Positions 23,053 to 30,577 of a stretch of 39,941 bases of DNA are shown one piece after another. Location: IMG/VR virus record IMGVR_UViG_3300038696_000046, positions 1-39,941 of that record. One strand, written 5' to 3'. Every line of letters begins with the position of its first letter. The first letter of the stretch is position 1. Source of the stretch: a virus. The position numbers were made by a program, and so were the translations under genes. The notes beneath the pieces are model-generated. The model was not told where the DNA came from, made no database searches, and worked only from the letters and a program-made list of their open reading frames with translations.

Positions 23053-23919
23053 ATGAAACTACAAACAGCGAACGATACAAGCGCGATTTACTACGGTTTG
23101 CACGGCAAGCAAGCGCATTTTAAAACGATAGATGCATTCATTGAGTATAACGACAAGCAATACTGCCACAATTACGACACAAACAGCGATTGGACGATGC
23201 ATACACCCGCAAAAAAGCTCAAAGAAATGATTAAAAACCGCGATACCGACAGCAAAATATTTGACCAGTTACAAGGCAGTGAAAACCTAGACAACGTTGA
23301 CGGGTTAGACACGTTTAACTTAGAACCACGCGAACAACTCACACACGGAACCGACGGATTTTTATTCAATAGCGGGGCGTATTATGCGGGCGAACAAGAT
23401 TACATGCTAACAATAGAATCCAGACCCACCGAGTCACGCACAATATGGCTAGCATTAGATATTATTTCTCGCGGCAGTGTTGACGCTATGGCTATGACAC
23501 GGCGCGCTAGCGCGGTGATAAGAGCGGCGCGTACATTGCAAACGTGTGGGTATTCAGTCGGTTTAATTGCATACATTAACGGCATTCACTCGAACGGTAA
23601 TGCATTTGTATCGGTAGTAGTCAAAAACCCTGATGAAGACTTAAACGAAAACGTGCTAGCGAACACCCTAGCTCACCCTAGTTTTTTTCGCACGATAGGT
23701 CATAACGCCGTTGCTAAGTTGATGAAAGATAGTAACGGCTCGATGAATAGCGCCCCACGTGAAAAGGCGGTAATAGGGTTAAAGAACGCATTTGCACCCC
23801 ATGACCAGTTAACCGTGTTAGACGGCTCGTTTGATTTCACAGAATCAAAAACGGATGAAAGCATAAACGAATGGATAAATAATCAAATCGAAATAGCAAT
23901 AAAACAAGGGCGCTTATAA
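23053..23919 (+). CDS. AAA+ partner protein with possible VWA-like core
   Basis: This 288-aa protein is encoded just after the AAA+ gene, sharing its leader style. Residues 1-100 are charged. Residues about 125-190 read TIWLALDIISRGSVDA, then a helix (TRRASAVIRAARTLQ) and a strand (YSVGLIAYING), then FVSVVVKN. This strand-helix-strand order with an Asp after the first strand is like a VWA/Rossmann fold, but the DxSxS metal site is not intact. MoxR-type ATPases are commonly paired with VWA proteins, so it may be the adaptor. Similar phage proteins exist under domains of unknown function. Its last codons form half of a palindrome. The VWA idea is tentative. Confidence 0.5.
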   Translation: MKLQTANDTSAIYYGLHGKQAHFKTIDAFIEYNDKQYCHNYDTNSDWTMHTPAKKLKEMIKNRDTDSKIFDQLQGSENLDNVDGLDTFNLEPREQLTHGTDGFLFNSGAYYAGEQDYMLTIESRPTESRTIWLALDIISRGSVDAMAMTRRASAVIRAARTLQTCGYSVGLIAYINGIHSNGNAFVSVVVKNPDEDLNENVLANTLAHPSFFRTIGHNAVAKLMKDSNGSMNSAPREKAVIGLKNAFAPHDQLTVLDGSFDFTESKTDESINEWINNQIEIAIKQGRL

Positions 23920-23927
23920 GCGCCCTT
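23906..23927 (+). repeat. 22-bp perfect palindrome across a stop codon
   Basis: AAGGGCGCTTA and its inverse meet at the centre. The TAA stop of the partner-protein gene lies in the middle, so the palindrome encodes the last residues. It is followed by an AC-rich leader and AGGA. It is the strongest of the intercistronic hairpins. Confidence 0.9.
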
Positions 23928-23955
23928 ACAACCAACCTAATAGGATTGAACCAAT

Positions 23956-24111
23956 ATGACTATCACAGTATTAAAAGATAATGAACGCATCGCTACGTAC
24001 CATTACAAGCGCACAAAAGCGGCGCGTGAACATATGCGCGGTATACTAAGCTTTTATCGTGCGCTTTATGCAGGCACAAAACAAAAAATCACAGTAAAAA
24101 GGGGTAACTAA
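23956..24111 (+). CDS. Small basic protein, 51 aa
   Basis: ATG 23956 follows AATAGGATTGAACCA. The product opens MTITVLKDNERIATYHYKR and ends KITVKRGN. It looks like one compact alpha/beta unit, with a strand pair, a long basic helix and a closing strand. I do not recognise it. The stop is 2 nt before the next ATG, and the same leader motif is used, so I treat it as a real early gene. Confidence 0.65.
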   Translation: MTITVLKDNERIATYHYKRTKAAREHMRGILSFYRALYAGTKQKITVKRGN

Positions 24112-24113
24112 AA

Positions 24114-24377
24114 ATGTCAATATTCAAAAGTTTAGACCTTGCTTTTGATGCGATACTGGGCGCTCCATCGCCCAGTATTCAAAAGAGAAAAGCATTCATT
24201 GAGCGCAAGCACGCTGAACAGCTACACATGAATGATTTACTATCAGGCGTAGAATGGTTTGTAAAATACGAACATGAGTACAACGAGTTTAGTATTTGCA
24301 TAGGTGAATTTTGCATCATGCGCGACCAAGACAAAGACAAAATACTAGAACGTATATACGAGCTAATAAGTTACTAA
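24114..24377 (+). CDS. Hypothetical early protein, 87 aa
   Basis: The ATG follows AAAAAGGGGTAACTAAAA. The product opens MSIFKSLDLAFDAILGAPSP, has a helix of ERKHAEQLHMNDLL, and a C-terminal alpha/beta half (FSICIGEFCIMRDQDKDKI). No family is recognised. It sits in the tight early run and is probably translated with the 51-aa gene. An overlapping frame from 24311 in another phase is not supported. Confidence 0.65.
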   Translation: MSIFKSLDLAFDAILGAPSPSIQKRKAFIERKHAEQLHMNDLLSGVEWFVKYEHEYNEFSICIGEFCIMRDQDKDKILERIYELISY

Positions 24378-24414
24378 TTTTAATTAAACAACTAACTATA
24401 GGACGACAAAAACC

Positions 24415-24741
24415 ATGGCTAAAGTATGCAGAAAAAAACCCAATTGGAGACACCCAATATGGAAAAACGGCGAACGCACCCTTGACGGGTACTGCGCATT
24501 GCCCCTACCGCGTAAGCCCAAGACGTGCGCAGTACCTTTATCAATGCACGACCAAGGATACGCACGGGCTAAGCAGTTATATGAGCTATCAAAAGCTAAC
24601 ACGCACACCCAACGAAGTAATGATGCATTGACATTGTTACAAGAAACCCAAGGTTTAAAGCTTTGTAACCTTGCGGATTATCATTGCGGCGTGATTGACT
24701 TTGTATATGACGCAACACATAACCAAATGAAAAAGGATTAG
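24415..24741 (+). CDS. Hypothetical early protein, 108 aa
   Basis: The ATG at 24415 follows AACTATAGGACGACAAAAACC, the repeated leader type (AC-rich, then AGGA). The product has Cys residues at CALPLPRKPKTCAVPL and later KLCNLADYHCG, spaced as in a small zinc site, but that is not certain. The frame fits the leader better than the alternative at 24311-24631. It is the last gene before the early terminator. Confidence 0.6.
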   Translation: MAKVCRKKPNWRHPIWKNGERTLDGYCALPLPRKPKTCAVPLSMHDQGYARAKQLYELSKANTHTQRSNDALTLLQETQGLKLCNLADYHCGVIDFVYDATHNQMKKD

Positions 24742-24767
24742 CTACCCGACCAGTAACAGAATGAAAT

Positions 24768-24805
24768 AAAAGGCATATGGCGTATATACGCTACGTGCCT
24801 TTTTT
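24768..24805 (+). terminator. Early-operon terminator
   Basis: AAAAGGCA (24768-24775) pairs with TGCCTTTT (24796-24803) and is followed by T to 24805. An inner palindrome GCGTATATACGC (24780-24791) lengthens the stem. It ends the rightward early block, 27 nt after the last stop. Confidence 0.75.
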
Positions 24806-24849
24806 ATTGCCTGTTTTTTAGCGCTACGCGCCCCGTTAGCTCCCATGCA

Positions 24850-24911
24850 CGCTATAGCGTGAGCATTTCTTACAAAAAATCGAGCGCTATAGCGTGAGCA
24901 TTTCTTACAAA
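24850..24911. repeat. 27-bp direct repeat at the end of the helicase gene
   Basis: Two exact 27-nt copies (24850-24876 and 24885-24911) are 35 nt apart; both contain CGCTATAGCG. The second covers the stop codon of the helicase gene (24905), so a tail duplication is likely. The first minus-strand copy is preceded by a run of T and may help termination. Confidence 0.85.
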
Positions 24912-26257
24912 CTGTTTACGTGCGCTTTAAACAATGCGTCATATTCATCTTTGTCTTCTACCCGCGCACATTTAACTTCATCAACAGTGCCTTGAGTTAC
25001 AAACGTATGCACGTTGACTTCACCGCTAACACCCCGCCGCCATAGCCTACCAATCAATTGCTTTAGTTGGTCATTAGACCATATAGGATTGAAGCAGATA
25101 ATATCCCGACAACCACCTACTTGTAGATTTAAACCATGCCCCGCACTTTTAGGATGTAACAGCAATAGCGTGAATTTACCTGACAAAAAATCTTGGAGTC
25201 CTGTTTTACTGTCAAGGGTAGTATAACTTGCATTTATACTATCTAGCATTTTGCATAACCTATGTTTATCATGCTTAAACTGGTAAAACATTAGCATTTG
25301 CTTACCACTTTTTATTATTGGGGTTATGTACGCACGGGTAAAAGTAACCTTAAAGTCACTGAAATCAACGGCGTTGTCTGTGTCATAATACAAAAATCCG
25401 TTAGCAAGTTGTTCTAATTTACCCGACAACACTGCTTCATTTTCTGCGATTATCTCACCTTTTTCGGTTGGTAAAATAAAATCTTTACTAAGTTGTATAT
25501 ACGACTCCATGCATTCATCTGGCATTTTTACTGGGGTAAAATATTCGTTAAGCGGCGGCAATGCGTGGGTGTAATCAGGCATAGCGTGAACCAACGTTTT
25601 AATTTTATCCATAATCACACGTTCAGAACCCGCGATAAGCTCCCAGTTATATTCGTTGTAGTCGGTAGGGTAGAAATACTTGCGTAAGAAGTTTTTCTTA
25701 TTTTTACCAAAGCGTAATCCATCATCTAGCAACATCACTTGGCTAAACAGGCGTTCGAAACCCTCATGCACGGGCGTACCCGTTAACCCTACACGGTGCT
25801 TAAAACCCTTTGCGTAGGTGCGTAACTTCTTCACACCCTTACTGCCAGAATCACCAAACTTGCTTATTTCGTCTATGCAAAACGCATCAAAGCCATGCTT
25901 ATGCTTGTACGTGTCAAGAAACCACACAAGGTTTTCTATGTTAATCACAACGATTTGCGCATTGCTTTCTATCACTGCCTTACGTTGAGCAGGTGTACCA
26001 ATTGCAACGCCAACATCTAAGTGTTGCAGGTGAACCCAATTCTCATGTTCGCACGACCATACGTGTTGCGCAGGCTTTAGCGGTGCAATAATTAACACAC
26101 GATTTATTATGTTTTTTCTCAGCAATTCATCAATGGCGGTTAAGTAGCAAACCGTTTTCCCCGACCCCATTGTGGCGTACACAAGCGTTTCATCGAAGTC
26201 GTATAAACGGTCTATCAACGCTTGTTGGTCTTTGTCTAGCCGTGAGTATTTAAGCAT
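24905..26257 (-). CDS. SNF2/DEAD-type helicase
   Basis: This 450-aa superfamily 2 protein has motif I YATMGSGKT near residue 28, motif II FCIDEISKFG, motif III VGLTGTPVHEG, motif V KSAGHGLNLQ, and motif VI QLIGRLWRRG. Q-motif-like residues precede it. The family moves along or remodels DNA, and in phage clusters with VRR-NUC it may help replication-fork or recombination steps. It overlaps the VRR-NUC gene start, so both are one leftward unit. It lies on the opposite strand to the rest of the replication genes. The start ATG is at 26257. Confidence 0.88.
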   Translation of the reverse strand: MLKYSRLDKDQQALIDRLYDFDETLVYATMGSGKTVCYLTAIDELLRKNIINRVLIIAPLKPAQHVWSCEHENWVHLQHLDVGVAIGTPAQRKAVIESNAQIVVINIENLVWFLDTYKHKHGFDAFCIDEISKFGDSGSKGVKKLRTYAKGFKHRVGLTGTPVHEGFERLFSQVMLLDDGLRFGKNKKNFLRKYFYPTDYNEYNWELIAGSERVIMDKIKTLVHAMPDYTHALPPLNEYFTPVKMPDECMESYIQLSKDFILPTEKGEIIAENEAVLSGKLEQLANGFLYYDTDNAVDFSDFKVTFTRAYITPIIKSGKQMLMFYQFKHDKHRLCKMLDSINASYTTLDSKTGLQDFLSGKFTLLLLHPKSAGHGLNLQVGGCRDIICFNPIWSNDQLKQLIGRLWRRGVSGEVNVHTFVTQGTVDEVKCARVEDKDEYDALFKAHVNSL

Positions 26258-26579
26258 TTTTTTGTTCCTCTTTTATGCACCATTCGATAAATTCGTTTGC
26301 GGTGGCTATCGAGCGCACAATAAATACAGGGAAACCCTTACCCTCTATTTTCTCTATTTGATGCACTTGTAGCTTAGTAAGTTTTGTTCCCGAGCGGGGG
26401 CTTTTAAATTCAACAAACACGGCTAACCCGTCACTTATTAACACTATATCGTCAGGCACACCACGCTTAGTAGGGCTAACAAACTTATATGTCAGGATGC
26501 CGTGACGCCTAAGCGCGGCGAGGGTTTTCTTTTCTAACTCACTTTCAAGTGCAACGCTACCCTTTATATGGTTTTTCAT
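26250..26579 (-). CDS. VRR-NUC domain nuclease
   Basis: This 109-aa protein is nearly all one VRR-NUC (PD-(D/E)XK-type) domain. KRGVPDDIVL supplies the acidic residue, AVFVEFKS supplies the E-x-K pair, and a later Gln lies in LTKLQVHQIEK. Cellular VRR-NUC proteins such as FAN1 cut branched DNA; small viral members can cut Holliday junctions. It is the first gene of the leftward pair, with the helicase overlapping by 8 nt. In many phages the same pair stands next to polymerase and primase genes, as here. Confidence 0.85.
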   Translation of the reverse strand: MKNHIKGSVALESELEKKTLAALRRHGILTYKFVSPTKRGVPDDIVLISDGLAVFVEFKSPRSGTKLTKLQVHQIEKIEGKGFPVFIVRSIATANEFIEWCIKEEQKNA

Positions 26580-26604
26580 AATTTTAATCTTTTTTAAAAA
26601 CGTG

Positions 26605-26633
26605 TTGATATATTAATATAGTTTGCCTATACT
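26605..26633 (+). promoter_or_regulatory. Rightward middle promoter
   Basis: TTGATA (26605-26610) and TATACT (26628-26633) are 17 nt apart, upstream of the 172-aa gene at 26675. Both boxes match the sigma70 consensus in five of six places. Confidence 0.65.
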
Positions 26634-26638
26634 GTAAA
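26610..26638 (-). promoter_or_regulatory. Leftward promoter overlapping the rightward one
   Basis: On the minus strand TTTACA (26638-26633) and TAATAT (26615-26610) are 17 nt apart and would drive VRR-NUC and helicase. They occupy nearly the same 30 bp as the rightward promoter, so the two could not both be bound at once. Confidence 0.45.
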
Positions 26639-26674
26639 GGCAATCAAGCAAACCAACCCAATCAAGGAAATAAA

Positions 26675-27193
26675 ATGAAAAAATTAACATTAGAACAAGG
26701 CACACGAGTCAACCGCAATATGGCAAAAAATGTGCAAAACATTCTCAACACCGCATTCCAAGAAATATCTGAACTACACGGTGCGGCAAAAGCGGCAGAA
26801 GATGCCAAAACAGCTTTTGACTTGCACATGCAATATAGAGGTCAAGTTATTGTAATAAACGAAGACGGCGGCGAGGGTTCGGTTGAGTCAGCAGTTGTAG
26901 TATCTGATGATGAAACGGGCTTGGACGCCATCGACGTAGGTGCAAACATGCTCACGAGGTTAATGGAGAGAATACAACCCGACCCAACTGAGGCTGATGA
27001 AGGAGATATTAAAGCGGTCAAGCGTGCGCTAAACAGAAGTGACAAAAGTATTCACGAATCTGCTATGCGTTTAGAGGTGTTATCGAAATTGCTGTATATG
27101 ACACTACCCGAGGGTAAAAGAAACACGGTGTCACAACTTCAAAAAGCCGTTGAAGAAATGCTTGATAGTATACAAAAAGCAAGCAAACATTAA
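26675..27193 (+). CDS. Hypothetical protein, 172 aa
   Basis: This is the first gene of the rightward replication block, behind a good promoter and AAGGA. Residues 1-60 form a helical segment (NRNMAKNVQNILNTAFQEI). The middle is acidic and Gly-rich (INEDGGEGSVES). The C-terminal half is helical with a LLYMTLPEGKRN turn. I do not recognise a family. The acid-rich, helical make-up and early place suggest a regulatory or accessory role, without direct support. Confidence 0.65.
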   Translation: MKKLTLEQGTRVNRNMAKNVQNILNTAFQEISELHGAAKAAEDAKTAFDLHMQYRGQVIVINEDGGEGSVESAVVVSDDETGLDAIDVGANMLTRLMERIQPDPTEADEGDIKAVKRALNRSDKSIHESAMRLEVLSKLLYMTLPEGKRNTVSQLQKAVEEMLDSIQKASKH

Positions 27194-27206
27194 TAAGGGG
27201 CGCACC

Positions 27207-27374
27207 ATGAAAGACGAATTAACCATGGTGCAATCGACATTGAGGTCGCGGCAGTTTATTAAATCAAACGCCGCCGCCAACAAAATGCGAATGCACGAAT
27301 TTTTAGAAGTCTTAATAGACACGTATAAACAAAGCGAAAAGTACTTAGAGGTGAAAAATGAAAATGGGCGATAA
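27207..27374 (+). CDS. Small helical protein, 55 aa
   Basis: The frame opens upstream at 27150, inside the previous gene, but ATG 27207 (MKDELTMVQSTLRSRQFIKS) has AAGGGG 7 nt before it and is chosen. The rest is helical (NAAANKMRMHEFLEVLIDTYKQ) with a strand-helix-helix look like a ribbon-helix-helix regulator. The last codons overlap the next ATG. Function is unknown; a DNA-binding role is possible. Confidence 0.6.
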   Translation: MKDELTMVQSTLRSRQFIKSNAAANKMRMHEFLEVLIDTYKQSEKYLEVKNENGR

Positions 27375-27606
27375 CACTAAAAGGATAGCGGGTAAGGCGT
27401 TTCAAGACCTAACCGCTACGCTTGATGTGGGCAGTGAAGTAAGTAACGAAGAAATACTGGTGCGTTTAGGGGCGGTAATTGGTTTGACTGCCCTATCAAT
27501 AGAACGGTTTAGGCATGTAGACCGCAACGCTACACTTAAAATGATACAACGGGTAGCACATCAGACCATTAAACAAATAGAAGAAAACCCCAAAAGAGAG
27601 GGCTAG
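27358..27606 (+). CDS. Hypothetical protein, 82 aa
   Basis: It starts at ATG 27358, overlapping the previous gene, with GAGGTG upstream. The product is alpha-helical with a LGAVIGLTALSIERFR segment of moderate hydrophobicity and a charged end (QIEENPKREG). It is soluble rather than membrane-bound by composition. The stop is followed after one base by the DUF2800 start, so it is coupled to that nuclease. No family is recognised. Confidence 0.6.
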   Translation: MKMGDNTKRIAGKAFQDLTATLDVGSEVSNEEILVRLGAVIGLTALSIERFRHVDRNATLKMIQRVAHQTIKQIEENPKREG

Positions 27607-27607
27607 C

Positions 27608-28738
27608 ATGAAGCATTTTAAATATGGGGGTTCAACGGCGGGGCGCACATTACAATGCCCCGCATGGCAACTCTTAACAGAAAGACTACCTGCTAAGCCA
27701 TTGGGCGACTCGCCTGACGCTGACAGGGGTACGCTATTGCACGATTGCATGGAAGATATGTTGCTAAACCCAGATAAAAGTGCCGAAGACTATTTAGGCA
27801 AAACTTACAAAGACCAGTTTGTTACTCAGGAAGACGTAGACGAAGCGATAGCACCTGCTATTAATGCGTATATACAGTTTGCCGAAGACAGAGAAATCGA
27901 AATAGAACTACCCGAAGAACAAGTAAAGTTGTTTGAAGATGTGGGGGGTACATCCGATATTATCTGCGCCAACACTAACACGGTTTTTATTATTGATTGG
28001 AAGTTTGGCTATCATCCCGTGTCTGCGGTTAACAATCCACAAGGTTTGTTTTATGCCATGTGCGCAAGACGCACCCCCCACTTAAAAAGTTTGTTTGATG
28101 GTAAAGAATCCGTTTGTACGGTAATCATTCAACCAACAACTGAGAAAGTGATTTCGTATCACTATACATCTCTTGATGAGCTAGACTACTTTGAACATGT
28201 GTATCTTGACGCAGTTGGGAACGAGGACGTAAACAAACAAATAACAGGTGAATATTGTAAGTTCTGCCCTGCAATGCCTATCTGCCCTGCTAAGACAGGT
28301 CAAGCGGTAAACGCTTTGCGACTTGACCCTGAGATACTTGAAACACTTCCTGATGCGCTTGATATGGCTGACGAAGTTATTGAGTGGGCGCAGAGCGTTA
28401 AAAAACTGGCGCACGAACAAGCGGAGCTTGGCACGTCTATACGCGGTTATAAACTGGTAGACAAACGCGCAATACGTAAGTGGAAAGACGAGAAAGAAGT
28501 CGAGCAAATGCTCAAGCGTGCGCGTAGTGTGAAGATAGGCGAAGTAGTTCAAAAGAAAATCATGTCACCTACACAACTTGAGAAATTTTGCAAGAAGAAA
28601 GGGCTTGACTTTTATAGATATGACGCCTATATTGAAAAGGTGAGTAGCGGAACAACGCTAACCACAGAAGACGACCCAAGACCCAAAGCGTTCAACGCCG
28701 CCAATTTTATTGACGTTGTTAACCGTTTAGGTAACTAG
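27608..28738 (+). CDS. DUF2800-type PD-(D/E)XK nuclease with Fe-S cysteines
   Basis: This 376-aa protein has Cas4/RecB-like features. GGTSDIICANT and VFIIDWKFG give the D and D-x-K of the nuclease core near residues 115-135. Cys17 (RTLQCPAW) and the cluster EYCKFCPAMPICPA (C-x2-C-x5-C) fit an AddB/Cas4-type iron-sulphur site. DUF2800 genes stand beside a small DNA-binding protein, family A polymerase, VRR-NUC and SNF2 helicase genes in many phages, exactly the set here. It probably acts as an exonuclease in phage recombination. Confidence 0.82.
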   Translation: MKHFKYGGSTAGRTLQCPAWQLLTERLPAKPLGDSPDADRGTLLHDCMEDMLLNPDKSAEDYLGKTYKDQFVTQEDVDEAIAPAINAYIQFAEDREIEIELPEEQVKLFEDVGGTSDIICANTNTVFIIDWKFGYHPVSAVNNPQGLFYAMCARRTPHLKSLFDGKESVCTVIIQPTTEKVISYHYTSLDELDYFEHVYLDAVGNEDVNKQITGEYCKFCPAMPICPAKTGQAVNALRLDPEILETLPDALDMADEVIEWAQSVKKLAHEQAELGTSIRGYKLVDKRAIRKWKDEKEVEQMLKRARSVKIGEVVQKKIMSPTQLEKFCKKKGLDFYRYDAYIEKVSSGTTLTTEDDPRPKAFNAANFIDVVNRLGN

Positions 28739-28783
28739 GTTAAATACTAGCAAACTAGAAAACTAAATATTAGGAAATTAAAA

Positions 28784-29461
28784 ATGAAAAACTTACCCGC
28801 AAATATATCTAACGCACTTCTAGCCATGGGTGCAGTAGCCGCTAAAATTGACAACGCCATAGGTGACTTTTCGTACCTAAAGTTGGCAAAAGACGGCACT
28901 TGGGTTCACGGTTCAGAAGATACCGAAATTGATTACAATTCAATGTTCGCAGTGTCGTTAGAGTCATTTTTCGCAGGTTATCAAGCGTGGGATGAAGGCG
29001 AGTTATTAGGCGAAGAAACCGACTTGATTACAGAACCCGCTATTGTAAAAGCGCAACTACCTGACGTGGGAGCGCCGTGGAAACCTTTATTGGGTGTTCA
29101 GTTGATGTGCGTAGACGGTGAAGATAAGGGCTTGAAACTTCTTTATAAGACTACTTCGGTAGGCGGCATTAAAGAAGTCACAAACTTTATGAAAGCGATA
29201 GACGCGCATGTACAGTCGGGAAAGCACAACAATAAATTTGTGCCTGTGGTGGTTCTTGCAACGGACTCGTATAAACATAAGAAGTACGGCAAGATTTACA
29301 CCCCTATTCTTGAGATTGTGGAATGGCTTGAAGACCTACCCGCAGACTTAAAGCAAGGTGGTGAACCAAAAGCCGAAGCCGCCGAAGAAGTGGCAAAGCA
29401 AGAAGTTGTGGAAGAAGTGGTGGAGGAAGAACAACCCCGCCGCCGCAGACGTCGCGCTTAG
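28784..29461 (+). CDS. Candidate ssDNA-binding protein (DUF2815 position)
   Basis: This 225-aa protein follows the DUF2800 nuclease, where many phages encode a DUF2815-type single-strand binding protein. It has an alternating strand pattern in the first 180 residues (VQLMCVDGEDKGLKLLY, VPVVVLATDSYKHKKYGKI), which suits an OB-like fold. A long acidic tail (EAAEEVAKQEVVEEVVEEEQ) then ends unusually in PRRRRRRA. An acidic tail is typical of SSB proteins; a basic tip is not. The start follows ATTAGGAAATTAAAA. A clear terminator comes after. I did not recognise the sequence itself, so this is by context. Confidence 0.55.
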   Translation: MKNLPANISNALLAMGAVAAKIDNAIGDFSYLKLAKDGTWVHGSEDTEIDYNSMFAVSLESFFAGYQAWDEGELLGEETDLITEPAIVKAQLPDVGAPWKPLLGVQLMCVDGEDKGLKLLYKTTSVGGIKEVTNFMKAIDAHVQSGKHNNKFVPVVVLATDSYKHKKYGKIYTPILEIVEWLEDLPADLKQGGEPKAEAAEEVAKQEVVEEVVEEEQPRRRRRRA

Positions 29462-29472
29462 TACAAACTTTC

Positions 29473-29496
29473 AAGGCTACCTCGGTAGCCTTTTTT
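29473..29496 (+). terminator. Rho-independent terminator after the SSB-like gene
   Basis: AAGGCTAC (29473-29480) and GTAGCCTT (29485-29492) form an 8-bp stem around CTCG, followed by T to 29496. It is a clean terminator, so polymerase must be modified (boxA) or restart to reach the polymerase genes. Confidence 0.9.
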
Positions 29497-29538
29497 AATC
29501 TGAAAACATTCAACACGTTTAAACGGGGTATAGAAATT

Positions 29539-30009
29539 ATGAAAGTACACGAATCTTCATGGCACTACCAAGTAATACAAAACGGTGTCTTATGGCATAG
29601 CGGGTGGAGCAACCACAGTAACAGCCTATGCTTGTATTTCTGGCAAGTGATGTGGTGTTTGTTTATGCCAATAGGGACGGCACTACTTGCGTTTTCTATA
29701 CCTTACTCGTTAATCCTTTTGGCTATACAACAAGAACCCACAGGGTGGTTTGTACTGTATGCAGGGATAGGTCTTTCAGCAACAGTTATAGGTTGTGCGG
29801 CTATTCTACTAATAGCGGCAAGCTACATTTCAGAAAAGCGCAAAGATGCTAAAACAAAGAAAATCCTAGCAAAACACGGCTCTTACTCGGCATACCATGA
29901 TTACGAGTGGCAGAAAAAAGAAGCTAAGCAAAAACAACCTTCACTTTTTCTTTCGTGGCTCAAAGCTAAAAAAGACAAAGTATGTCCTATTATTGAGGTG
30001 GTGAAATGA
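29539..30009 (+). CDS. Two-helix membrane protein, 156 aa
   Basis: A soluble start (MKVHESSWHYQVIQNGVLWH) is followed by two hydrophobic segments, FWQVMWCLFMPIGTALLAF and SLILLAIQQ, then VLYAGIGLSATVIGCAAILLI. A basic tail (KRKDAKTKKILAK) follows. It should lie in the inner membrane with a long cytoplasmic C terminus. No family is recognised. It heads the small-protein run between the two replication sections and is translated with the next gene (4-nt overlap). Confidence 0.65.
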   Translation: MKVHESSWHYQVIQNGVLWHSGWSNHSNSLCLYFWQVMWCLFMPIGTALLAFSIPYSLILLAIQQEPTGWFVLYAGIGLSATVIGCAAILLIAASYISEKRKDAKTKKILAKHGSYSAYHDYEWQKKEAKQKQPSLFLSWLKAKKDKVCPIIEVVK

Positions 30010-30488
30010 ACAACCAAATTGAAGAACTTAAAAACAAACTACAACAGCATAGAAATTCACTAGCTGAGGTCGAGATGGCTATTGCTGATTTAGAGCAAAA
30101 GCAAGCCGAGTCGCTTACAGGGCTTATTAAAGACCCTGAGTATAAAGGTGACTGTTTTGCGGTGTTAGTAAATGGGAATATATGGACAACTACATTTAAA
30201 AAAGGTTACAAATTAAAAGAATTAAAACAAGGGAGAACGTTCTACGACATCGAAAGCGCCGAGCGTTTTTCTAAACATGAACAACTGCAATACGAGCTGT
30301 CCTGCGCTACTGAGAGTGGTACAGGTTTGTATTTTTTATTTTGGAGTACAGAAATCGAAGAATTAGGTATAGGTCACTACTCCAGTTTTTACGTTAGATT
30401 TGGTTTTAAAAGTCGCAACGATGCAGAAGAATTTTCATCAAATTACACTCCAGACCAGATTAAATTAATGCTAGGGGTGGGGCTATGA
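30006..30488 (+). CDS. Hypothetical protein with N-terminal coiled coil, 160 aa
   Basis: ATG 30006 overlaps the previous stop, with a GAGGTGG ribosome site. Residues 1-40 are a coiled coil (LKNKLQQHRNSLAEVEMAIADLEQ). The rest is a mixed alpha/beta domain with many aromatic residues (GLYFLFWSTEIEELGIGHYSSFYVRFGF). The family is not recognised. The stop overlaps the ATG of the 30-aa membrane peptide. Confidence 0.62.
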   Translation: MNNQIEELKNKLQQHRNSLAEVEMAIADLEQKQAESLTGLIKDPEYKGDCFAVLVNGNIWTTTFKKGYKLKELKQGRTFYDIESAERFSKHEQLQYELSCATESGTGLYFLFWSTEIEELGIGHYSSFYVRFGFKSRNDAEEFSSNYTPDQIKLMLGVGL

Positions 30489-30577
30489 CCAACACCGAAC
30501 TTTTAATAATTTTAAGCATCATCGTGGCGTTTGTTGTGATGGTGATGATGTTACTGAGAGAGGATGAGGGCGAATGA
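30485..30577 (+). CDS. 30-residue membrane peptide
   Basis: ATG 30485 overlaps the previous stop (CTATGA), and its own TGA overlaps the next ATG. It opens MTNTELLIILSIIVAFVVMV and ends MLLREDEGE: one transmembrane helix with an acidic tail. GGGGTGGGG lies just upstream as ribosome site. The coupling on both sides supports real expression. It may be a regulator of a membrane process or lysis; nothing more can be said. Confidence 0.55.
   Translation: MTNTELLIILSIIVAFVVMVMMLLREDEGE

Noticed and set aside
24311-24631. 106-aa frame overlapping two early genes
   Set aside because: It starts inside the previous gene with no ribosome site; the frame from 24415 has the conserved leader and AGGA.
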